From JANNAV01 sp031384695 (GTDB lineage Bacteria > Pseudomonadota > Alphaproteobacteria > Rhodobacterales > Rhodobacteraceae): 33,063 bases of DNA. Each line of letters begins with the position of its first letter. Position 1 is the first letter of the stretch. Below are positions 11,544 to 16,955 of the stretch, piece by piece. Both the position numbers and the translations under genes were made by a program. The DNA lies in NCBI GenBank assembly GCA_031384695.1, contig JANNAV010000281.1:1-33063 (forward strand), given 5' to 3'. The notes under the pieces were generated by a model. It did no database searches. It had not been told where the DNA came from and was given only the letters and a program-made list of their open reading frames with translations.

Positions 11544-12427
11544 TCCGTGTTGCCCTGATCTGCCTTGCTTTTTGCCTGCCGCAAGTTGCGGGGGCGGAAA
11601 AGCTGGCCAACAAGCTGTTCGGCGCCAAGGATGCGCCAAGCGCGCAAAACCCGATGCCGGTGGGATCCTATGCGCGGGGCTGTTCGGCGGGTGGGGTTGA
11701 GTTGCCGGAAACCGGGCCAGGCTGGCAGGCAATGCGCCTGTCGCGGCATCGGAATTTCGGGCAACCGGTGTTGATCGACTATCTGAAGGATCTGAGTGTT
11801 GCGGCGCAGCAAATCGGCTGGGCCGGCCTTTATATCGGCGATATGAGCCAGCCGCGCGGCGGCCCGATGACCTCGGGCCACGCCAGCCACCAGATCGGGC
11901 TGGATGCCGATATCTGGATGTTGCCGCCCAAACGGCTGAACCTGTCGCGCAGCGAGCGGGAAAGCATCAGTTCAATTCCCGTGCGCTCGGCCGATCAGCG
12001 CTCGGTCACGGCCAACTGGACGCCGCGCCACCATGCGCTGTTGCGGGCGGCCGCGTCCGACCCGCGTATCGACCGGATTTTTGTGGCGGCGGCGGTAAAG
12101 ATCGAGATGTGCAGGACGGCGACGGCGGGTGACAAGAAATGGTTGCAGAAAATCCGCCCCATCGCAGGGCATGACACGCATTTTCATGTACGCCTGAAGT
12201 GCCCCAAGGGCGCGCGGCTGTGCGAGACGCAGAAACCAAACGTGTCCGAGCTTTCCAATGGCGGCAACGGCTGTGATGATACATTGGCGTGGTGGGTGTC
12301 GGATGCCTATCTCAACCCGCCAAAACCCACCAAAAAACCCGTGGCAGTGCCCCGCAAGAAAGGCCCGCGCGAATTCACGATGGCAGATTTGCCCGCCCAA
12401 TGCGCCGACGTTCTCTCTTCGGAGTAG
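11540..12427 (+). CDS. mepA: Penicillin-insensitive murein endopeptidase MepA
   Basis: A 295-residue periplasmic zinc peptidase of the LAS family (peptidase M74) that cleaves D-Ala-mDAP crosslinks in peptidoglycan. A signal peptide (IRVALICLAFCLPQVAGA) leads the protein. Zinc-site residues are conserved: H117 and D124 in SHQIGLDAD, then H211, H214 and H216 in GHDTHFHVRL. Their spacing matches E. coli MepA H113/D120 and H206/H209/H211 exactly. Several cysteines (for example C223 region and NGCDD) may form disulphides as in the family. The ATG at 11540 follows AGAGGGGA and overlaps the MFS stop by four bases. The next gene begins 28 bp before its stop, in another frame. Confidence 0.95.
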   Translation: MIRVALICLAFCLPQVAGAEKLANKLFGAKDAPSAQNPMPVGSYARGCSAGGVELPETGPGWQAMRLSRHRNFGQPVLIDYLKDLSVAAQQIGWAGLYIGDMSQPRGGPMTSGHASHQIGLDADIWMLPPKRLNLSRSERESISSIPVRSADQRSVTANWTPRHHALLRAAASDPRIDRIFVAAAVKIEMCRTATAGDKKWLQKIRPIAGHDTHFHVRLKCPKGARLCETQKPNVSELSNGGNGCDDTLAWWVSDAYLNPPKPTKKPVAVPRKKGPREFTMADLPAQCADVLSSE

Positions 12428-13296
12428 CGGCGGGGCTGCTGTTGCTTGCCAGTCTTGAAGGCAGTGCCGGGCCCAATCCGCCTGCGGGGTTTGTGGGTGC
12501 ATATCGCTGGACCCTGCCCGACCCGCTGTTTGGCGGGTTTTCAGCGATCGAGGTTGCGGCGGATGGCGTGGGGTTTACCGCCATCACCGATCAGGGCAGT
12601 TTCACCCAAGGCGCGTTGACCCGGGACGGCGATGGCAAGATCAGCGCGGTTTCGGCGCGCCCGCTGCGGCGGCTTCCCGGGCTTGGCAACCTGGCGCTGA
12701 CCCCGTCGCGCAGCGACAGCGAGGGGCTTGCGGTCGCGGCGGATGGCACCGCCTATGTGTCTTTCGAAGGCATCGCCCGCGTCCTGCGCTATCGCCGCCT
12801 TGATGGCCCCGCCGTTTCCCTGCCGGTTGCGGCCGGGTTTCGCCGCCTGAAGATCAACGCGGGGCTGGAGGCTTTGGCGATCAGCGCCGAGGGTGAACTT
12901 TTCACCCTGCCCGAAAGGTCCGGCACCGTGGATCAGCCCTTTGCGGTGTTCCGGTTTCGGGATGGCGTCTGGAGCGAGGGGCTGACGATCCCGCGGCGCG
13001 GTGAATTTCTGCCGGTGGCGGCGGATTTTGGCCCGGACGACCGCTTTTACCTGCTGGAGCGCGCCTTTCGCGGCTTGCCCGGTTTCGCAAGCCGCCTGAG
13101 GCGTTTCGATCTTGCCGCGGACGGGTTCACCGGTGAGGTGACCCTGCTGGAAACCCAGTTCGGCTTGCACGACAACCTGGAGGGCATGGCGATCTGGCGC
13201 GATGGGGAAAACCGGCTGCGGGCCACGATGATTTCGGATGACAATTTCAACTTCCTGCAAAACACCGAGATTGTCGAATATCGCCTGCCCGATTGA
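12400..13296 (+). CDS. Exported esterase-like activity of phytase family protein
   Basis: A 298-residue secreted protein. The N-terminus MRRRSLFGVAAGLLLLAS holds an RRxLF-like twin-arginine pattern, so export may be by Tat rather than Sec. The body shows repeated beta-propeller-like blades: FGGFSAIEVAADGVGFTAIT, SDSEGLAVAADGTAYVSFEG, AGLEALAISAEGELFTLPE, DNLEGMAIWRDGENRLRATM and the terminal SDDNFNFLQNTEIVEYRL. This GLEALAI/NLEGMAI pattern typifies the esterase-like activity of phytase family (Pfam Phytase-like). Biochemical activity is not assured; the fold could be a binding propeller. The ATG at 12400 lies inside mepA and places the signal peptide at the N-terminus. The mepA overlap suggests a common transcript. 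Confidence 0.87.
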   Translation: MRRRSLFGVAAGLLLLASLEGSAGPNPPAGFVGAYRWTLPDPLFGGFSAIEVAADGVGFTAITDQGSFTQGALTRDGDGKISAVSARPLRRLPGLGNLALTPSRSDSEGLAVAADGTAYVSFEGIARVLRYRRLDGPAVSLPVAAGFRRLKINAGLEALAISAEGELFTLPERSGTVDQPFAVFRFRDGVWSEGLTIPRRGEFLPVAADFGPDDRFYLLERAFRGLPGFASRLRRFDLAADGFTGEVTLLETQFGLHDNLEGMAIWRDGENRLRATMISDDNFNFLQNTEIVEYRLPD

Positions 13297-13340
13297 CACT
13301 GGCCCGCTGCGGCATTAGGCGCAGTTATCCCCGCGAAGGG

Positions 13341-13370
13341 GCAAGTCTCCGCAACCTTGTCAAAAACGGA
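13341..13370 (+). promoter_or_regulatory. Probable preQ1-I riboswitch aptamer upstream of queuosine-precursor transporter
   Basis: The 30 bases before the transporter start fold as an H-type pseudoknot with the preQ1 class I layout. P1 is GCAAG (13341-13345) with CTTGT (13356-13360). The loop TCTCCGCAAC holds TCCG (13348-13351), which pairs with CGGA (13367-13370) to form P2. Between P1 and P2 lies an A-rich linker CAAAAA, the equivalent of the conserved A-tract that packs in the P1 groove. A loop C corresponds to the ligand-pairing cytosine. P2 would bury the only GGA ribosome-binding segment, six bases before the ATG, so ligand binding should repress translation. The downstream gene family fits the ligand. 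Base identities were checked by eye only. Confidence 0.68.
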
Positions 13371-13376
13371 TCACCC

Positions 13377-13997
13377 ATGCGCCACCTGTTTCCTGGCATT
13401 CTTTCCATGGCCATCATTGTTATGGCCTCGAACATCCTTGTGCAATTTCTGGCCGGACCCTGGCTTACCTGGGGGGCGTTCACTTATCCGTTCGCCTTTC
13501 TGGTAACCGATCTGACCAACCGCTTGCAGGGCGCCACCGCCGCCCGCCGGGTGGTTCTGGCCGGGTTTGCCACCGGCCTGATCTGTTCACTGATCGGCAC
13601 CCAGATCATCGGCGAGTTCGGCCCGATTGTCACCTTGCGGGTGGCTTTGGGCTCGGCCACCGCTTTTCTGGTGGCGCAGCTTACCGATGTCGGCATCTTC
13701 AACCGGCTGCGGGCCGGCAGTTGGTGGCGCGCGCCGCTGATCTCGACGCTGGTGTCGTGCAGTTTCGACACCGTCCTGTTTTTCAGCATCGCCTTTTCGG
13801 CCAGCCTGACATTCATCGAACCGGGCAATGCTCCCGCTTGGGCCTACGAGCCGGTGCCGATCCTTGGCCATGGCCCGGCGGCACCGCTTTGGGTATCGCT
13901 GGCGATTGCCGACTGGGGCATCAAGATCGGCCTCGCGGTTGTGGCACTTGTGCCATTTCGCGCGATTGTCGGAAAACTGACGGCAAAGGTAGCGTAA
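13377..13997 (+). CDS. Queuosine precursor transporter (YhhQ / VUT family)
   Basis: A 206-residue membrane protein with about six hydrophobic segments. The segments GAFTYPFAFLVTDLTNRLQG and AQLTDVGIFNRLR carry the acidic pair characteristic of the YhhQ/VUT family, which imports preQ0/preQ1 for synthesis of queuosine in tRNA. The terminal region SLAIADWGIKIGLAVVALVPFR also fits. The ATG at 13377 was chosen because it places the first membrane helix at the N-terminus and sits six bases after the only GGA; a longer reading frame upstream would run through the riboswitch. The presence of a preQ1-I-type leader supports the substrate call. Confidence 0.9.
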   Translation: MRHLFPGILSMAIIVMASNILVQFLAGPWLTWGAFTYPFAFLVTDLTNRLQGATAARRVVLAGFATGLICSLIGTQIIGEFGPIVTLRVALGSATAFLVAQLTDVGIFNRLRAGSWWRAPLISTLVSCSFDTVLFFSIAFSASLTFIEPGNAPAWAYEPVPILGHGPAAPLWVSLAIADWGIKIGLAVVALVPFRAIVGKLTAKVA

Positions 13998-14003
13998 AAC
14001 CTT

Positions 14004-14032
14004 TTGACAAGCACAAAATATGTGGCAGACTC
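14004..14032 (+). promoter_or_regulatory. Candidate promoter of the structured RNA / small-ORF unit
   Basis: A perfect TTGACA hexamer (14004-14009) stands seven bases after the queuosine-transporter stop, in a locally AT-rich stretch. A spacing of 17 bp puts the -10 region at AGACTC (14027-14032), a poor match to TATAAT. Transcription would start near 14040, just upstream of the strong Shine-Dalgarno. The -35 box is convincing, the -10 is not. Confidence 0.4.
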
Positions 14033-14067
14033 AGCATATCGGCAATCATTTGAAAGGAGGTGATCCA

Positions 14068-14124
14068 GTGTCTAGAGTGATATTGGAGACTTGTGTCGGG
14101 ACAGTCATGGGGGGTGTTTTCTAG
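14068..14124 (+). CDS. 18-codon small ORF with exceptionally strong ribosome-binding site
   Basis: GTG at 14068 opens an 18-codon frame ending TAG at 14122-14124; the peptide is MSRVILETCVGTVMGGVF. GGAGG lies seven bases upstream, and the wider segment 14052-14068 is complementary over 17 bases to the conserved 3' tail of 16S rRNA. A site this strong before such a short frame suggests that ribosome loading itself, rather than the peptide, has a function. The peptide is hydrophobic with one Cys and ends GGVF. No protein family is recognised. It could also be non-coding if the SD acts as a 16S-pairing element. Confidence 0.4.
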   Translation: MSRVILETCVGTVMGGVF

Positions 14125-14193
14125 GGGCAACCCTCTGGACAAACAGACCACTGATTGGGTTAGACCTAACTGGCCCATCTCCTTAGATCTCGG

Positions 14194-14230
14194 AAAGGGT
14201 CGCCGCACACCGGCGACCCTTTCTCTTGTT
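14194..14230 (+). terminator. Strong intrinsic terminator before arfB
   Basis: AAAGGGTCGCCG (14194-14205) and CGGCGACCCTTT (14211-14222) form a perfect 12-bp stem with loop CACAC. The downstream arm runs into TTTCTCTTGTT, a U-rich though interrupted tail. It would end transcripts coming from the small-ORF unit or from the queuosine transporter, and separates both from arfB. Confidence 0.82.
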
Positions 14231-14251
14231 CCCCTTTTCCATCGTGCGGCC

Positions 14252-14674
14252 ATGCTCAAAATCAACGATCAAATCACCCTCGCCGATTGGGAACTGACGG
14301 AAAACTTTTCCCGGTCCTCGGGGCCCGGCGGGCAAAACGTCAACAAGGTTGAAACCGCCGTCGAACTGCGGTTCGAAGCCGAGCGCAGCCCGCATTTGTC
14401 AGGCCCGGTGAAAACCCGGCTGAAACGCCTGGCCGGGCGGCGCTGGACCAATGAAGGGGCCATCGTGATCCGCGCCGAGGAAACCCGCAGTCAGGCGCGC
14501 AACCGCGAACTGGCGATGGAGCGGTTGGCTGAAATGATCCGCGAAGCCCTGATCGCGCCAAAACGCCGGATCGCCACGCGGCCCACCCTGGGCAGCCAGC
14601 GGCGGCGGCTTGACGCCAAGGCGGTGCGCGGCGATGTGAAATCCGGGCGCGGCAAGGTGGCGGAAGAAGAATGA
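14252..14674 (+). CDS. arfB: Alternative ribosome-rescue factor ArfB (peptidyl-tRNA hydrolase)
   Basis: A 140-residue member of the class I release-factor family lacking the stop-codon recognition domain. The catalytic motif SSGPGGQNVNKV has GGQ at 26-28. The C-terminus is the expected basic, flexible tail (RIATRPTLGSQRRRLDAK...), which enters the empty mRNA channel of ribosomes stalled at mRNA ends. ArfB hydrolyses the stuck peptidyl-tRNA as a backup or alternative to tmRNA. The ATG at 14252 fits the family N-terminus; the region before it has no clear Shine-Dalgarno and lies right after an intrinsic terminator. Its expression may therefore depend on readthrough or on a promoter within the upstream small-RNA unit. 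Confidence 0.95.
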   Translation: MLKINDQITLADWELTENFSRSSGPGGQNVNKVETAVELRFEAERSPHLSGPVKTRLKRLAGRRWTNEGAIVIRAEETRSQARNRELAMERLAEMIREALIAPKRRIATRPTLGSQRRRLDAKAVRGDVKSGRGKVAEEE

Positions 14675-14707
14675 TACACCCGGCGCGGGGGCGGTTATGA
14701 TTTACGA

Positions 14708-15637
14708 ATGAGCATTCATATTGAGGCCGCCGAGGCCGTGGTGCATTGGAATGCGCGTCTGGTGCGCCTGATCACTCAGCGCGAAAACGCCGTGTTCGAG
14801 ATTGCTTTGCCCGATGCCCGCGCCGCCCTGCGCCTGCACCGGCCGGGGTATCAAAGCGAGGCCACCATCCGATCGGAGCTTTGGTGGTGCGCGGCGCTTG
14901 CGGCGGCGGGGGTTGCGGTGCCTGCGGCACTGCCGGCGCAAGATGGCCATCTGTTGGTGCGGCTGCGGGGCGGTGGCATTGCCTCGGTAATCGCCTGGGT
15001 GGAGGGCGCGCCGCTGGGCGAAGGCGGCAAGGCATTTGACGCACCCTTGCCTGTGGTGCTGGATCGCCATCGCAAGCTGGGGCAACTGCTTGCAGCCGTG
15101 CATTCGGCCACGGACCTACTGGCTTTTCCAGCAGATTTTACCCGGCCCCGCTGGGATATCGAGGGGCTGCTGGGCGAACAGCCGTTCTGGGGCCGCTTTT
15201 GGGAGCATCCGCTGGCCACCCCGTCGCAAGCGGCCACGCTGCGCGCGGCGCGGGTATTCCTGCGCAACAGGCTTGCGCAGTCGCTGGGGGATTTCGGGCC
15301 GATTCATGCCGACGTGTTGTGCGAGAATGTTATAGTGAATGGTGGTTCACTATCGCTGATCGACTTTGACGATTCGGGCATGGGCTTTCGGCTTTATGAT
15401 CTTGGCACCGCTTTGGTGCAAAGCGTTTACGAGCCGGCCTATGACCAGATGCGCGATGCCTTGGTCGCGGGCTATGCCGAAACCAGACCTGTCACGCCGG
15501 GGCAGGTGGACGTCTTTACACTGGCGCGCGCCTGCGCATCGGTTGGCTGGGTTGCGCCACGGTTGGCAGCCAACGACCCGATCCATCGCAGCCATCTGGC
15601 GCGCGCGGTGATGTGGGCCGAAAAGACGATTGCCTGA
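14708..15637 (+). CDS. Phosphotransferase of the aminoglycoside phosphotransferase / homoserine kinase-like family
   Basis: A 309-residue protein with the small-molecule kinase fold. The catalytic motif IHADVLCENVIV corresponds to HxDxxxxN of the APH family, followed by the metal-binding LIDFDDSGMG. Upstream, the N-lobe shows a short Gly-poor nucleotide region and a VPAALPAQDG segment. The sequence is closest in feel to SrkA (YihE) and homoserine kinase II-like proteins, so the substrate could be a protein Ser/Thr, homoserine, choline or similar; an antibiotic is less likely. The ATG at 14708 is 33 bp after arfB. Convergent with pncB, with a hairpin between. Confidence 0.85.
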   Translation: MSIHIEAAEAVVHWNARLVRLITQRENAVFEIALPDARAALRLHRPGYQSEATIRSELWWCAALAAAGVAVPAALPAQDGHLLVRLRGGGIASVIAWVEGAPLGEGGKAFDAPLPVVLDRHRKLGQLLAAVHSATDLLAFPADFTRPRWDIEGLLGEQPFWGRFWEHPLATPSQAATLRAARVFLRNRLAQSLGDFGPIHADVLCENVIVNGGSLSLIDFDDSGMGFRLYDLGTALVQSVYEPAYDQMRDALVAGYAETRPVTPGQVDVFTLARACASVGWVAPRLAANDPIHRSHLARAVMWAEKTIA

Positions 15638-15638
15638 G

Positions 15639-15661
15639 CTGCGCCGACAGTCACGGCGCAG
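15639..15661. terminator. Bidirectional hairpin between convergent genes
   Basis: CTGCGCCG (15639-15646) and CGGCGCAG (15654-15661) form a perfect 8-bp GC-rich stem with loop ACAGTCA. It lies exactly in the 25-bp gap between the phosphotransferase and pncB stops. No T-tract flanks it on either strand, so it may act as a weak or Rho-assisted terminator or 3'-end stabiliser for both transcripts. Confidence 0.55.
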
Positions 15662-15662
15662 G

Positions 15663-16955
15663 TCAGACGACAACCGCTTGCCGCACCTGTTGGCCCACAC
15701 CGAACACCCGTTTATAGCGGGCAATCTCGGCCGCCGGGCCCATCGCCTTGTTGGGATTATCAGACAGCTTCACCGTCGGGCGGCCATTGGCCGCGACGGC
15801 TTTGCATACCAGTGAAAACGGCGCCAGCGCGTCGTCGGCGGCCAGCCCACGAAAATCATTGGTCAACATCGTGCCCCAGCCGAAACTAACCTTGACCCGC
15901 CCGGCAAATTGCCGCTGCAACTCGACGATCTTTTCCACGTCCAGACCGTCGGAAAAAATCACCAGCTTGGTCGCAGGGTCTTCGCCGCGGGCCTGCCACC
16001 AGCGGATGGCGATTTCGGCACCTGCGGCGGGGTCACCGGAATCGATGCGGATACCCGTCCACGCGGCCAGCCAATCGGGCGCATGCGCGAGAAACCCGTC
16101 GGTGCCATAGGTGTCGGGCAGAATGATCCGCAGATTGCCGTCATGTTCGTCCTGCCAGTCGGCCAGCACCTGATAGGGCGCCCGCGCCAGTTCGGCATCC
16201 GAGTTTGCCAGCGCCGAATAGACCATCGGCAGTTCATGCGCATTGGTGCCGATTGCGGCGGTTTCGCGCCGCATGGCGATCAGGCAGTTCGAAGTGCCGG
16301 CGAATTTCTCTTCCAGCCCTTCGATCATGGCCTGCACCGCCCAGTCCTGCCACAGAAAGGAGTGGCGCCGTCGGGTGCCGAAATCGGCAATCCGCAGCCC
16401 GTCCATCGCGCGCAACCGGGTGATCTTTTCCCAAAGTTTGGTCATGGCGCGGGCATAAAGCACCTCGATCTCAAAGCGGCCCAGACGCTCCAGCACCACC
16501 CGGCTGCGCAGTTCCATCAAGACCGCGAGGGCCGGGATTTCCCACAGCATCACCTCGGGCCAGCGGCCTTCGAAGGTTAATTCAAACTGCCCGTCGCGCT
16601 TCTCCAGATGATAGGGCGGCAGGCGCAGGCCTTCGAACCACTCCATGAAATCGGGCCGGAACATCTGGCGCTTGCCGTAAAAGGTATTGCCGCGCAGCCA
16701 GGTGCTTTCGCCGCGCGACAGGCTGAGCGAGCGCACATGATCCAGTTGCTCGCGCAACTCTCCCTCATCGATCACCTCGGCCAGGCGGATCGATCTGGTT
16801 CGGTTGATCAGGCTGAAGGTTACCGTTGTGTCGGGCTTGTTTCTAAAAATAGATTGACACATCAATAGTTTATAGAAATCAGTATCGATCAGCGACCGGA
16901 CGATCGGATCGATTTTCCATTTGTGATTCCAGACGCGCGAGGCAATGTCGACCAT
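15663..16955 (-). CDS. pncB: Nicotinate phosphoribosyltransferase
   Basis: A 430-residue NAPRTase that joins nicotinate and PRPP to give nicotinate mononucleotide, the entry step of the Preiss-Handler NAD pathway. Family motifs include SLIDTDFYKLLM near the N-terminus, DFGTRRRHSF, GTSNCLIAMR, the TNAHELPMV box with the probable autophosphorylated H240, RIDSGDP and FSDGLDV. SFGWGTMLTND binds the phosphoribosyl moiety. The ATG at 16955 follows GGGAGAG. It lies 67 bp inside the end of the upstream kinase gene on the same strand in another frame, so translation is probably coupled. With pncA in the same run this gives a complete nicotinamide-to-NaMN salvage route. Confidence 0.96.
   Translation of the reverse strand: MVDIASRVWNHKWKIDPIVRSLIDTDFYKLLMCQSIFRNKPDTTVTFSLINRTRSIRLAEVIDEGELREQLDHVRSLSLSRGESTWLRGNTFYGKRQMFRPDFMEWFEGLRLPPYHLEKRDGQFELTFEGRWPEVMLWEIPALAVLMELRSRVVLERLGRFEIEVLYARAMTKLWEKITRLRAMDGLRIADFGTRRRHSFLWQDWAVQAMIEGLEEKFAGTSNCLIAMRRETAAIGTNAHELPMVYSALANSDAELARAPYQVLADWQDEHDGNLRIILPDTYGTDGFLAHAPDWLAAWTGIRIDSGDPAAGAEIAIRWWQARGEDPATKLVIFSDGLDVEKIVELQRQFAGRVKVSFGWGTMLTNDFRGLAADDALAPFSLVCKAVAANGRPTVKLSDNPNKAMGPAAEIARYKRVFGVGQQVRQAVVV

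Larger units (their letters stand above)
14040..14230 (+). ncRNA. Candidate structured small RNA or arfB leader with SD/anti-SD pairing
   Basis: About 190 bases bounded by a TTGACA box and an intrinsic terminator can form nested long-range helices. AAGGAGGTG (14054-14062) pairs with CATCTCCTT (14176-14184), nine pairs with one G-U. Inside it TGTCTAGAG (14069-14077) pairs with CTCTGGACA (14133-14141), nine pairs with one G-U. A local hairpin GTTA-GACC-TAAC sits at 14159-14170. The outer helix would hide an extremely strong ribosome-binding site. The RNA encloses an 18-codon ORF. It may be a stand-alone sRNA, a dual-function sRNA, or an attenuated leader of arfB, whose ATG is 22 bases after the terminator. 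I do not recognise it as a named RNA family. Confidence 0.45.

Noticed and set aside
12400..12427. A frameshift joining mepA and the next gene
   Set aside because: The downstream gene has its own signal peptide and mepA ends naturally after its last domain; a 28-bp overlap is common in this window.
13293..13376. A longer N-terminus for the queuosine transporter
   Set aside because: The extension overlaps the pseudoknot and is hydrophilic and unlike the family; the ATG at 13377 sits properly after GGA.
14052..14068. A fragment of a 16S rRNA gene on the minus strand
   Set aside because: Only the last 17 bases match; no other 16S helix, spacer or tRNA is nearby, and the segment is perfectly placed as a ribosome-binding site for a GTG frame.
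14093..14251. An N-terminal extension of ArfB starting at 14093
   Set aside because: It would run through the terminator stem and lacks similarity to the family; the ATG at 14252 gives the standard ArfB start.
14708..15637. An antibiotic-resistance aminoglycoside phosphotransferase
   Set aside because: The motifs are only those shared by the whole fold; context is housekeeping and no mobile element is near.
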